NCBI GenBank assembly: GCA_003956705.1
Contig: QZCP01000079.1
Location: 249,665-313,664, forward strand
DNA from: Brevipalpus yothersi
Taxonomy: Eukaryota; Arthropoda; Arachnida; Trombidiformes; Tenuipalpidae
DNA length: 64,000 nucleotides
Direction of reading: 5' to 3'
The notes under the pieces: model-generated
What the model was told of the DNA's origin: nothing
The model's input: the letters and a program-made list of their open reading frames with translations, nothing else
Databases searched by the model: none
Shown: positions 13,868-25,619 of the stretch, piece by piece
Layout: every line of letters starts with the position of its first letter
Position numbering within the stretch: position 1 is the stretch's first letter
Made by a program: the position numbers and the translations under genes

Positions 13868-15971
13868 ATGAGCAGCCAGTCTTCAGCTGATCATGATGTA
13901 ACTTCAACACTTTCATCATCGTCATCACCAAAATCCTCAGCGGCTATCCCTCCTCCACCTCCTCCTCTACCACCTCCAGATTCTCTTAGCATCGGTATTC
14001 CTCCGCCACCTCCCCCACCACCTCCAGATTTTCTTAGTATCGGTATTCCTCCACCACCTCCTCCACCACCTCCTGATTCCCTTAGCATCGGTATTCCTCC
14101 TCCACCTCCTCCACCTCCTCCACCACCTCCAGATTTTCTGAATGTTGGAATCCCTCCACCGCCTCCTCCACCTGGACTCGGCCCGGGGATACCTCCACCT
14201 CCACCTCCTCTTCCACCGTCAATTTCACCATCACTTGTCTCTCCAAGTGATCCAGAACGGAGACCATTTCGAAGTGGTGGCAAGTAAGTGAAAATTTGTG
14301 GGCTTTCAAAATAACAAGATGATTAGTGATATAATTTGCATCTTCTTTTCCACAGTTTTTCTTCTCCTCCTCCACCTCCTCCTCCGCCTGGAGGGCCAAT
14401 GCTGATGCCTGCACCCCCAGTTGGTGGCTGGAATCAGGTGTATCATACAGCGAGAAAACCCCAAATTCATCCTCGAGCTCCCATGAAACCTTTATTTTGG
14501 TCACGAATACAAATACTCAATAATGCTATCAATTCGAATCACACTGTTGATAGTGAAAATTCTAAATCCAAAAAAACTTCTACTACTTTATGGGAAGAGA
14601 TTGAAGAGGAGGCTCCTGATGATTGGCAAGAGTTCGAGAAATTATTCTCTCGTCAAGTAATCACTAGGAAGGTGAAGAAGAAAGATAACGATAATAATTC
14701 ATCGAAAAGTAAGGAGAGAGCTTACCTCCTTGATTCCAAGAGGGCACATAATATAAATATTCTTGTTACCAGTATGAAACTAGAAATACCAGAGATTGAG
14801 AATGCTGTTTACAATTTTGATACATCACTGATTGACACAGAGAAGCTACAAAAAATTCACGACATTTATGCCTCTCCCGAAGAGCTGAAAAAAATTGAAA
14901 ATCATGTCAAAAATAGTCCAAATATTCCACTTGGTAAACCAGAACAATTTCTCTATGACTTATCTCGAATACCATGTTTCTCCGAGCGAGTATCTTGTCT
15001 CATGTTTGAAATTCAGTTTGCAGAAAACATTTCCAACATAGAGGCTAGGCTCAACAATTTTAAGAATGTTTGTAACTGCCTGATGACTAATTTGGACCTC
15101 AAGAATGTTTTTGCGATCATATTATCATTGGGTAATTATATGAACGGTGGTAATCGAGATCGAGGTCAAGCTGATGGTTTTGGGCTTGAAATTCTTCCCA
15201 AACTTAAAGAAGTTAAATCAACTACCGATTGCTCAATTACACTCCTTCATTTTGTAGTAAAACTTTATTTTGATAAACACGTCACAATGGATGAACTAAT
15301 GAATACGAAAGGACCGAGAGTGAAACTTCCTGTTCCAGAACCACAGGATCTTAAAAGAGCTAGTCTCATTAGTTTTGATGATATTTCCAAGGAGATTCAG
15401 GATTTACATTCCTCTCTTAAATCTGTGGAAGCGAAAATCAAGAAGGTTACCAACTATAAGGACGAAGAAGACTCTGAAAATAATCATGTTGAGCCTTTCA
15501 AATCTCGGATGGAGAATTTTCTGGAACGTGCATTCAAGTTACACAATGAACAAGAAGAAAATCTCAGAGAATGTAAAGAAATGTGAGTAATATTGTTCTC
15601 TTTGTGACATCGCCTCTAACATCCTGTTTACTTTCAGTTTTCCTGAGCTCATGGATTTTTTCCGGTGGAAACCCAAGTGCAATAAAGACTCAGAGATTTG
15701 TAAAGAGCTATTCCAGAACTGGATTCCTTTCTGCTCTGATTTTAAAGATATTTTCAACAAAGAATTGAACAGGAGGATAAAATCTGAGTAAGTTACATCA
15801 GATCAAGTTTGTTTCCGATTCTGACTCACTTTTCCTTTATTTAGACTCGAGCGTTTGAAACGAACCGTCGAAGAGAAACAGAGTAAGATGAAGGTGCCTA
15901 AAGAGGCTCGTAAGACTTCTTCCAGTCGTAAAGAGAAAATTGCAAATTTTTTCAAAAATCTAGATAAATGA
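13868..15971 (+). CDS. capu: Formin of the cappuccino/FMN family (FH1-FH2)
   Basis: Actin-nucleating formin. Four exons, 13868-14283, 14356-15582, 15638-15787 and 15845-15971, join in phase to give 639 residues. The N-terminal quarter is an FH1 domain with five or more long proline runs, which bind profilin. The FH2 domain follows, beginning MKPLFWSRIQI, and contains LGNYMNGGN, RGQADGFGLEILPKLK and PLPEPQDL-like segments (here LPVPEPQDL) typical of the FMN1/FMN2/cappuccino class. The short basic tail (KEARKTSSSRKEKIANFF) sits where this class has its Spire-interaction tail. There is no GBD/FH3 region, which also fits FMN-type rather than Diaphanous-type formins. An in-frame stop lies upstream of the ATG. 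At 639 residues it is shorter than fly cappuccino, so extra upstream exons remain possible. Confidence 0.88.
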
Positions 15972-16211
15972 ATTTTTTCGTATTCAATTCGAATAATCGA
16001 ATTTGTTGGAAGAACATATTTTGATACTCAATCGATTCAATACATTCCAACCTTTAATTGTTTTATAAAATTTTTACAAATTGGACTGGAAAGTTTTTGT
16101 TGAAGAGTGAGCTCAGTCTAGTCCAACTCGAAATCTCTCTTAGAATCATTAAGCAGTAACAAAGATTTAAAGTATCCGATTAGAATTATGAATTGATGAA
16201 TTCGAAATCGA
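15972..16211. other. Convergent 3' ends of formin and YEATS paralogue
   Basis: Only about 240 bp separate the formin stop codon from the stop codon of the opposite-strand YEATS gene, so both 3' UTRs must lie here and may overlap. I see no other feature. Confidence 0.6.
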
Positions 16212-17195
16212 TTAATATTTGATGGTTCGTGTGATAGATTCTGATGGAGAAAATATTTGCCTATTGCTGTGGCTTTGTTGAGATTCGAATCTTGGAGGTG
16301 AAATAGGTGTCCATTTCCGAATCTTCTTCTCCTTGATATTTTTTTCAGCAATTGATCCACTCAATTCATTTTTGGAAGATGATGTATGAGACTGGCGATG
16401 GTCGTCACCATTTCCACTTGAGCCTGTAATGGGTGACTCTGGGTGTCCATTCTGTCATATGATTGACATGTAGGAACAGTATCCAAAAGGAAGTTCAGAA
16501 AAGTGATGACTGTATAATAATAAAAATAGTTATTGGATGCAAAAAGACAAGTTGGGAAAGACAAATAATTTTAGAAAGATTGATCTATTCGATGAATAAA
16601 TGCATAAATGCTAGTACAAAAGTGTGACGTTGACCATTCAATATTGATTTACTTCAGCCATCAATAACTTGCTTTGGAATTCAGGATCGAAATTCGTAAA
16701 TTTAAGCCTCTCAAATTTTATGAATGATAGGGTGCCTTCACCACCATGGAGGGAAAGATCATGGATGAATGAGACTTTACGGGGCTCATAGCCCGTTTTA
16801 AAATGTATTTCAATAGGTAAATCAAATCCACCAAAGCCTGATTCACTGACAATGTAAGGAGGCTTTTCAAGAACTATAGTGGAATGAAATTTGGAGAGAA
16901 ACAATAAGAGATACTAATTAGAATATTCTAAAATTTCTAAAGATCAAGAAAATTGATTTAAAAGAATTATTGATAGAAAAGCACATTTGTTACCTCTTCT
17001 TGGATTCGGAAAACTTTTGTGTAGATTGAAAATGATTTTTTCGACAAACGTCTCTAGTTTAACATCATCTACACTTTGTACCCATACTTTCCAATCATGA
17101 GTATATCCTTCTTTGGTAGGCCTTTCTCGTAACGTTGCACTATGGCCTAGTTCAATTTGTACCTCCATCATAACATTTCCACTATGATCCGACAT
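16212..17195 (-). CDS. Short YEATS-domain paralogue of AF9/ENL
   Basis: Three exons (17195-16994, 16873-16653, 16451-16212) join in phase to encode about 220 residues without internal stops. Residues 1-141 are a YEATS domain (KEGYTHDW, FVEKIIFNLHKSF, PPYIVSESG), a reader of acylated histone lysines in elongation complexes. The last 79 residues match the start of exon 3 of the neighbouring full AF9/ENL gene (GDDHR, SHTSSSK) and then end at a TAA. The Ser/Lys-rich middle and the C-terminal AHD that recruits DOT1L/AF4 partners are absent. It is a partial tandem duplicate. The frame has been kept while the sequence has diverged, which argues for a functional truncated protein rather than a dead copy. 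At the reader pocket GYAGF of the full copy has become GFGGF. Confidence 0.8.
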
Positions 17196-17439
17196 TTTGG
17201 TAGAACAAAACAGTTTGAATTAAAAGCACACTAGGAAAAGAAAGTCCAAGCAATCAGAAAAAGGATGAATAAAAGCAATCAGATATTGATGAAAGCAAAA
17301 TGTGCAGAAATATGATTGATTATATGGCGATTTGATATAAGAGTAACTAGAGGCATTGCTCACTTCGCTCGTTCGCTCGGTGTTCGGTCTAATGCGGTCG
17401 AAATATGAAAAAACTTTTTACAAAGATTTGATAAAATAG

Positions 17440-17506
<67 letters not shown>

Positions 17507-18534
17507 AGCAATGAGCTCACTTCGCTCGATGCTCGGCCTTATAAAAAAAACTCTAGAAAACTCTCATAGAAAGTAAGTAAATAAGTAAATAGATAAGTAA
17601 ATAGATAAGTATGTAGATAGTAAATTCAGTACTGAAGAAATTGAGGTAAGAACCAATAAAGTTTCATGCACTTTGAATAAATCACAAATTCAACTCTCGC
17701 TCACGGAAATCAGGATTAAACTGTCCTTTTTTTTGTTCTAATCTTCTCAACGCTTACAGCCAAGTTCATTAGGAAGAGACAAATAGTTCCAACTGATAAG
17801 ATAGGGGCCTAAATGGACAACGGTCGGTATCTAATCAGGTGAGGCTGTCTGTCTCATCATATTGAACACGACTGTATATCCTTGAACTAGTTTGCCCTCA
17901 AGATCTATGTGACTTGAAGAAAATTTTTGGGTATAGAAGGATAGAAGAGAAGGGAATGAGAAAGAGAAAAGAAAAGAGAGAGGGAAAATGGATGGAATTC
18001 CTAAGACACCTAACATTCTAAGATACATACATGTATTTATGAAACGACTCGAGATGGGCAAGAAGGGGTGAAGATTCAAGATGTATGATTACACTTGATA
18101 AAAATCATTTGGCATCTAACAAATTATAGTTTCTCTCTCTCTCTCTCAACTCTAAAAGTTTGATCAAGAATGTTACAAAAGTCTGACTACAGTCTGTAGT
18201 TTCTCTCAAGTGAGCGAGCGGAAGAGGAAAAGGTTTATCGAAGAAAAAAATCAACTCGGTAGGCTCACGATAAGGTTATTGTTATATTTCTTATTAATAT
18301 TGTCTTTCTCATTTACATCATGGGCTTAACAAATGAGGAATGTCCAGATGACTGAGAAGGAACTGACAACAAAACTTGTTAAATATGGCAACTTTTCCCA
18401 ATCGTAAAGCGGGGGCAAAACAAAACAATTTAGAAAGCTTTTTTAGGAAGTTTTTTGATCAAAAAAGGACGGCAAAAGGAAGAGTTACATAGTTTATGAA
18501 AAATTATTCTGATTAGACGCCAAATAAATAGTGC
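17196..18534. other. Spacer between YEATS paralogue and AF9/ENL
   Basis: The first ~140 bp resemble the 5' flank of the AF9/ENL gene (21,924-22,060), so the duplication includes upstream DNA. A (CT)n run of about 63 bp lies at 17,442-17,504, flanked by related CACTTCGCTCG-containing sequences at about 17,358 and 17,517. The right part is probably AF9/ENL 3' UTR. Confidence 0.55.
17442..17504. repeat. (CT)n microsatellite
   Basis: Uninterrupted CT run of about 63 bp between two similar short motifs containing CTCACTTCGCTCG. Confidence 0.95.
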
Positions 18535-20971
18535 CTAACCTTTGGATAAGCATAATTTGATTTTTTTGACTGTATTCTTGTTCAATTGCATGAGGTCAAA
18601 GTCGATAGCAGTATCGGAAACGTCATATAATTCGCCCGTCTCCTCGATGATGTCGACTATTTTTTGGAGAACATCACTGTCTCGTGTCTCATTTATTTTG
18701 TCGTAGATAATTTTAAGTTGTTCAATGTATTCCGAGTCATGATGTAATCCTCGGTGATGTTGACGTCCAGGAGAAGAGGACATAATGTGCTGTGGTGGGC
18801 GATGATCCTCAAGATCATCCATCATAGGTTTCATGGCAGCATTTTTGTGATTATTATAACTCACCGTTGAGTTATATCTTTCATGAGATTGTTTCGAGGC
18901 ACCTTTTGAATTGTTGAGACTATGATAATCATTCATATTGGTCATAGAATCGAGAGACATATCTTTTTCACCATCGGAGGAATCATCTTTAACTTTCGGT
19001 GGATCACCAAAAGTTAGGGGAGAAGATGCATCACAGCTTGATAGAGGGGAAACAGGAAGAGACTCATGCTCCATTTCAGCCATGAGACCAGAAATGTTAC
19101 AATTAATTGAAGATGCAGAAGATGGGGCACCCATGTAATTTCCACCTCCTGGTGTGTAGGAACCGCTTAAATTGGAAGATGGTGAACAGCTAGGATCTCT
19201 GACACTAGCCGGAGTATGCAATTTATCTCTGGGGACTTTCAAATATCTATTCTTGGAGGAATCCTCTGGACTATTAGGAAGATTTTTCCCTCGATGCTTC
19301 TCTTTGGTCTTGTCAATATCATGATTACGATCTTTGTCTTTATCACGAATTTTAGTCTCTTTGCTGAGATTTTCTTTCGAGGATTTGATTTCATCGATCT
19401 CTCCCAATTGTTCCTTATTGGTCTTGTGTTCTTTATTGCGCGATTTCTTTATCTCGCTGTCCCAAGTCTTCTCTTTTTTGACTGATTTGATTTCTAAGGT
19501 GGTTGTTCCCGTATTATTATTATTGGTTAAGCTAATCGTCGTTGAAGTGGAAGATTCTTTTTTCAAATCTTTCACTTTCTGATTAATGTTACTGCCGGTG
19601 GTAGCACTTGAGGACACCAAGTCTTTGGATGATGTTCGTTGTTTTTTACTCTTCTCCTTATGACTCTTATCAGAAGACTCTTTTGAAGATGAACCGATTT
19701 TGTTTCCAAGGAACTTTTTCTCTTTATCCTCATTTTCGTTGGTCAATGAGGAGGAAGAATCATTACGTCTACGTTTCTTACCACTGCTTCCCCCACTGTC
19801 TTTAGAAGTATATTTTTTATCTACGTTGGCACCAGATTCAGGGGTGAGCGATGAAAGTGGTTCAGAAGACTTGCTGAACTTTTCTTTCTTGATCTTTGGA
19901 CTATCATCATATTTCTTCGAAGACAGCTTATGAGATTTGTCTTTTTCTTTTTTACCTTCAGACTGACCAGAGCTGAATTCACTTTTCAGCTTTTTCTCCT
20001 TTTCCAGGAGTTTGTTCGAGGGTAAGCTCGATTTGGAACCACTTGAGGAGATCTTTTTGGAACTTGATTTGCTAGCCGGTAAGCAGCCTTTATCCTTGAA
20101 TTGATGGTGGAAAAGTAAGGTATCAAGATGAGAGATAAGGTTTGCTAAGATGGAAGTTTCAAAGTTCTTCGATGAGCACAGAATACTTACTTTGATCTTT
20201 GAGTGGATAGGGTCAGGAGAAGGCCGCGGTCGAATTGGTGTACCAAAGAGATCAGTAAATTCATTTTGGATAGGTTGTGAATAGGATGCACTGTTGCTTG
20301 TTGATTTATCTGTGTGAGAAATCTGAGTAGAATGATGAGCTGATGAATTCGAAATTGATGATGATGTGGCTGTTTGTGTGATCGATGAAGTTGACTGTGA
20401 AGATATTGGCCCATGACTGAAGCTTTGTTGACTATGCTGGAGTTTATCTTTGGGAGGTAAAACAGGAGTCAATTTGTTGGTCTTCTTGTCCTTAATATCT
20501 TTACCAAGGCTTGATTTACTCAATTTACTTTTGGAAGATGATGCATGAGAATGGCGATGGTCATCACCATGTCCGCTTGAGCTTGACATGGGCAACCTTG
20601 GAACTTCATTCTATCAAGTAATTAACATAAGAAAAGGTACCAGAAAAAGGTCAGAAAAGGGACGAAAAAAATTAAGTGGAGTAGTAAGTGAATGCAAAAC
20701 GACAACTTGAAACGTGGAATGCACTACTGATACGGCTTGAGCAAGTGAGAGCAAGAGTTGTTGGAGTGATGTAAATATCAATCTAGCAACTCAGGAGGAA
20801 GTGGGATAAACTTATGAGATAGAGTGAAACACTTAATTTCTGAATCAATTTCTAGATGGCTGTCCAATTTCAGATAGAATGATAGGAATTTTTGCAATGA
20901 AAGATAGATAGATTAATGAATAGAGAGAGAGAAGGAGATGATGAAAAAATACATCTATGAAAAATACAGTG

Positions 20972-21016
<45 letters not shown>

Positions 21017-21923
21017 CGAGGGTGAAACAAGAAGGGGGATAGGAATTACCAAGAGATCGAGAATGGGATAAAAACAGGTAGAAAGCTGGCAATTAAAATT
21101 TCTGTCACGTGAGACAAAAATAATTTCATGACTAGAGAGGTTGATTCGATCAACTATCAATGTTGAAAGAGGAATGTGATATTGATAATTGAGGATTAAC
21201 TTACTTTAGCTCTCAATAGCTTGCTCTTGAACTCAAGATTGGGATTCAAAAATTTGAGCTTCTCAATCCTATTGTTGGAGACTGGACCACCAACAGAATT
21301 AAGGAAAAGATCATATGTAAATGAGACTTTACGAGGTTCCTCGCGATTTTTGAAATGTATATCAATGGGCAAATCAAAACCAGCATAGCCCGATTCGCTA
21401 ACAATGTAAGGCGGCTCTTTTAACACTGTTATAGAGTGAGAAGGAGAAAAAGAAAAAAATAAGAAGTGATGTATGTTAGCAATTAAGTTTCTAAAAGATA
21501 GGAAAATTAGTTCTAGATTAGCCTTGTAATTGAGTTTCAAGGCTGATAAAATGTGCTTCAAAGTATCAAGAACAGAACTAGAAGGATGTGAGGTTAGTCA
21601 CGAAAAACATCATCTGTCAAGGACGATGACCAGGGTTCTTCAACTCAGATAAGTTCTAGGTGAGTAAGAGGAAATGGAATTCATAGATGTATATTACCTC
21701 TTTTTGGCTTTGGGAAACTCTCGTGTAGATGGAAGACAATCTTTTCAACGAACATCTCTATTTTAACACCATCTACACCTTGTACCCATAATTTCCAATC
21801 ATGAGTATATCCTTCTTTGGTAGGCCTTTCTCGAAAGGTAGCTTTATGGCCCAATTCAATTTGCACTTCCACCATATCATTATCACTTAGCCTACCATCG
21901 GATCGATCACTACGATCCGACAT
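18535..21923 (-). CDS. ear: AF9/ENL (MLLT1/MLLT3) orthologue, YEATS plus AHD
   Basis: Super elongation complex / DOT1L complex subunit. Exons are 21923-21698, 21425-21205, 20610-20191 and 20094-18535, about 808 residues. Residues 20-149 form the YEATS domain (KEGYTHDW, HESFPKP, SESGYAGF, EEPRKVSFTYDLFL), an acyl-lysine reader with the aromatic cage conserved. The middle is a long Ser/Lys-rich disordered region. The last ~70 residues (EYIEQLKIIYDKIN, LQKIVDIIEETG, FDFDL-like IDFDLMQL) are the AHD that binds AF4 and DOT1L. The third intron (20190-20095) is 96 nt with no stop, so retention would simply insert 32 residues; its hydrophobic composition differs from the flanking Ser/Lys region, so I treat it as an intron. 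A truncated duplicate lies downstream at 16.2-17.2 kb. Confidence 0.9.
20974..21014. repeat. (CT)n microsatellite
   Basis: About 40 bp CT run inside the intron between the second YEATS exon and the long exon of the AF9/ENL gene. Confidence 0.9.
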
Positions 21924-22603
21924 TGTGGTGGCTTAAAAAGAAGACAGTTCGAATGTAAAGCACAATATCGAGGCAAATCAGTTACTAATAAATACACAAG
22001 CCGCAGACAGGAAGAATAAAAAACCACTAGGTATCGATGAAGGCAATGGTTATCAAAATATGGTAGGAATCGAGACGAAGAAGAATGAGAAGAATAAGAA
22101 GATATGATGAAAAATTAAGCCACTTAATTCCACAAGTTTCCACTTTATAAATGTCAATATCAATATCAGAAGAATCACAGTTTCTTGATGGTCCTTTCAA
22201 ATTAAATGGAAAAACGTTGTGAACAAGAAATTTTATGGGATACTCTGAGAGAACGATTTTCTTGGATATTATTGTTGAGATGATGATCGGAGTTTTATAA
22301 TTGAGATATACAAATAAAGAAGAGGAGAGAGAGAAAAAGAGAAAGAGAGAGCTGATCAGAGCTTTCAAATTGATTTGTGTGTGTGAGAGACGCGCTTGGT
22401 GTAGGTAAGAGTATTCAGTATGTGTGTATGTGATTGAAGATGAAGAAGAAGCAGCCAGCAGTCAGCAGCAGTAGTTGGCAGCAAAAAATGATGAGCAGCA
22501 AGGTAGGCCACAAAATACGAGTGTGTGTGTATATATATATGGGTGAGTGTGTGATTATAAATCAATTTAATTCACGTGGTTGGTCTAAGAGTACATATAA
22601 AAT

Positions 22604-23028
22604 TCATAGTCCACTCAGTAGGAAGTAGGTGAGAAAGATGATCAACGAAAGTAATACTGTGTCTAGTATTATGATGATTAGAAGAAAAAACGATCAAAAA
22701 CCAAAGGCGCAAACACACATAAAACGAACAGAACAGGATGATGATGATATGGGAAAAAAAGTGTGTGTGAGAGAGAGAGAGAAAGAAAGAGAAAGAGAAA
22801 GAGGATGAGAAAAAAAAGTTGGAAAATTAGTTGTCAACAAAATGCGATAGTTTGATATCTCTCTCTCTCTCTCGCTCTCTCTTCACCACAAAAACAATGT
22901 CTATATATACATAAAAATTACTTACTGAATAACATCTTTTCCCATGGCTCTAGCATGGATAAACTTAATGTCAATTCATACACATAATAATAATCTCGAA
23001 TTTTACCACCAATTCGTTTGAGGTCCAT
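22604..23028 (-). CDS. Serine palmitoyltransferase small subunit-like protein
   Basis: Small membrane protein of 53 residues in two exons, 23028-22926 and 22662-22604, joined in phase across a 263-nt GT-AG intron. The family (SPTSSA/SPTSSB, ghost in fly) activates serine palmitoyltransferase in the ER, the first step of sphingolipid synthesis. The diagnostic run YYYVYELTLSLSMLEPWE matches the family core YYQYLLVTALYMLEPWE, and the second exon supplies a hydrophobic helix (NTVLLSLIIFLTYFLLSGL) followed at once by the stop. Family members are usually about 70-80 residues and continue with a PQH-containing tail, which is missing here. It lies about 0.7 kb upstream of AF9/ENL on the same strand. 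Identification rests on the MLEPWE motif and topology. Confidence 0.72.
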
Positions 23029-23439
23029 TTTTTGGTTGATCACCAAACACACCAAACACACCAAACACAACATATACACACAATTTTTTTGATTTTTTGA
23101 TCGCTTCTCACTTCATACACTTTTATACAACAGTAAACAGTTTGGCCTTGTTTTGTCGGTCTCTCTTTTCTCTCTCTTAGAGAGAGGTCGCTACCAAGAT
23201 ATCGATCTCACCGCATGTACTTTGTACTGGATCCATGTATTTTGATTTAACTTTTACCCGCCAAACATTACCGATTGTAAGTGTTGTGTGGGACAATATT
23301 TTTCTTTGAAACGGTGATTTAATTTAATTTGATCAACATATTTTCCAAATGGAATGTTACTTGATGTGATACATAGTCTGTTTTTACTGTGAGTGTTTGT
23401 GTGTGTGTGTGTGTGAGAGAGAGGGAGTGATATTAAAAT

Positions 23440-25033
23440 ATGTCAGAATCTGATTCTAGGTAAGTGTGTTGGGAAGCTGTCAAATTTTGCTTACATCTGA
23501 CAGATTGTATATGTTCAATTGATTGTCTTTGTGTGTGTATATATTTATGGATTAATGTGTGTCTGTTGATTTTTATTTTACAGAGTGAGTCCAGATGAAA
23601 GTGAAAATGCACATACTGGTGTCTCATCACGATTTGATGAAGAAGAAAGTAGCTATACTCCCGAAGAGTTGGCTCTCAAGTGTGATATATTGGAGCGAAC
23701 TAATCTTATGTTGGAAGAGCGAATTGTTGATCTGGAAGAAAAGAATGGTGATCTAGTTCATGCCAATGTTTTATTATTGAAGGAAAATGAACAAATGAAA
23801 AGTGATCTTGAGCGTCAGAAAAAAGAATTTCTCATCAAAACTACAGCAGCACGAAAAGTGAGTCGAAAAATTTTCAAAAAGTGTTCTTACAAATTTTATG
23901 GATTTTGTTTTCATTTTGCTTCTTTACTCAAGGAATATAATGAATTTATGGAGGATATTAAGAGAGGACTGGAGAAAACTAAACAGCTTCACGATGTCCT
24001 GACAACTTTTAATCAATCAATCGAAGATTCAGTGAAAAAGCATGATCCACTCTATATTTTTGACCATAAATTCGATCAAGAACTAGAGTTAGACACAATT
24101 GATAATTTAAATTCAACGCGACTCAAATCCTTACGTTCTCTACCAGAGGCTTCGACTTCCATTTGGCAGCAGAGGAGAAATGAGCAAAAAAGCCGTGCTA
24201 CAAATCTTAGCATCCTAGAGGAGGAAAGAACCTCTACTCCTGGAAAAGGTATTGAAACTCCTCATTCTTCTCGTCGAATTGCACCTAAAGTTCCCGTTGT
24301 TACTCCCGGTGGTGGTTGTCCGAGTCCCATCCAGAGTACCTTCGCAGACTGGCAATATCAATCGCCTCCACCGTCCGACAGCCCTTTGAGGAAAAACCCT
24401 CTCTCAACATCGTTAGACTCAATTCAGAACTTTGAGCCCAAGTCAGTACGTTTTGAAGTTTCACAAGGTATTTTCTCACCTCAATCAGTTAGTCAATCCA
24501 TTATACCCGACATGAATGATACGAGAAATGGACGAGAAAGAGAACAAGAAGAAGAAGAACGAGAAAGAGAAAGAGAAAGAGAGAGAGAAGAAGAACGAGC
24601 AAAAGAGAGGGAAAGAGAGAAAGAAAGAGAGAAAGAAAGGGAGAGAGAAAGAGAACAAGAAAAAGAAAAAGAGCGAAAACAAGAGGAAGAACGAGATAAA
24701 GAAAGAGAAAGAGAGCAAGAAAGAAAGAGAGATCTAGAAATAGAACAAAAGAAAGAATTAGAAAAAGAATTGAATCAAGACAAAACGAAAGAAGTAGAAA
24801 ACGAAGAGAGAATGGAACTCAAAGAGGACTCACCAGAGAAAAGACCTGTTAAAAGTAATAAGCGAAAAAGAGAGAGTAGAGTCTTTGAGGAAACTTCACC
24901 TTTGAATGTTTACATCCCTTGTTCACAAGAAAGCGAACCTGATAGAGCCGGAGCTTCTACCACCAATAACCAAAAAGAAAACGAACGTGGCATCCGGCGT
25001 TCGAATAGAAAGCGTAAGCAAGCTCGTGTTTGA
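23440..25033 (+). CDS. Coiled-coil, shugoshin-like protein, copy 1
   Basis: Three exons (23440-23459, 23584-23857, 23933-25033) encode 464 residues. The first exon holds only MSESDS plus part of a codon. Residues ~25-120 form a long coiled coil (EELALKCDILERTNLMLEE onward). A Ser/Pro-rich middle follows, then a very long Glu/Arg-rich stretch at 24,520-24,790 encoded by purine tracts, and a basic tail GIRRSNRKRKQARV. An N-terminal coiled coil plus a C-terminal RRSxR-type basic motif is the layout of shugoshin/MEI-S332 centromere protectors; this is a suggestion, not a firm identification. The 75-nt intron at 23,858-23,932 is stop-free and in frame. An inverted second copy at 40.2-38.9 kb is nearly identical in the coiled coil and middle but lacks most of the Glu/Arg expansion. 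Confidence 0.7.
24515..24800 (+). repeat. Purine-tract low-complexity coding expansion
   Basis: Interrupted GAGAAA/GAAGAA tracts translate mainly as Glu, Arg and Lys within the shugoshin-like copy 1. The second copy has only a short Glu/Arg stretch here, so the expansion or contraction happened after duplication. Confidence 0.85.
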
Positions 25034-25619
25034 GTTATAGCGCATTCAATATAATGTATCATAAAACCTATGCATCACGATAATATTTTATTTCTCATAA
25101 ATTATCATTTATAAATATCAACTTGTAGACCCGAACAGGTTTCGTAAGAGAATTTATTGTATTCTTAAAGATATTTTGGATTTGCTGATCAATTATTATT
25201 ACACCAATTATTTGACAAGAAGTCGTTTGAGGTTGCAAGTTTTCCCTTCATCCCTTCGAACTGTTGTTTCTTAAATATTTTTGAGTTCTTGCTTCAGCTA
25301 GATTTTGTACTGTAGCTACCAATTTTTTTGAATATAACGTGTAGATGATTGAACGCAGACAAGATTGGATCCGTTAATCTGGTTCTATCTAGTTTTTGGT
25401 AACCAAAATTAACTTCGTAGTTCCAGAAAAAACCTCCAAGTATCAAATTCCAGTGAACTATTGAATTTTGATATATTCTTGTAGATAAAACTCTTATACC
25501 TTATTCCTATTCTTATATTGATCATTAAGGCCTTGTACTGCCTCCGTTACATTGGGAACATTGAGTTTTATAAATTGAAGAGGATCTGAAAATTGTATGA
25601 AAAGTATTTTTTAAGAGTA
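25034..25619. other. 3' flank of shugoshin-like copy 1
   Basis: AT-rich sequence with no supported gene. The right end may still contain strongly decayed XPB C-terminal sequence on the minus strand (see the helicase relic). The sequence identity between the two shugoshin-like copies stops at the stop codon, so this flank is not shared. Confidence 0.4.

Noticed and set aside
13891..14504. Two long minus-strand open frames opposite the formin
   Set aside because: They are poly-Gly and poly-Glu/Val shadows of the proline-coding FH1 repeats; the plus strand has the conserved FH1-FH2 protein.
22027..22368. 113-codon minus-strand open frame with hydrophobic stretches
   Set aside because: It lies in the 5' flank that is shared with the YEATS duplicate at 17.2 kb and has no recognisable domain; I considered it as a second exon of the palmitoyltransferase subunit and found a better one at 22,662-22,604.
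24485..24737. Poly-Phe/Ser and Lys/Glu open frames overlapping the shugoshin-like gene
   Set aside because: Other-frame readings of the purine tract that codes for Glu/Arg in the real gene.
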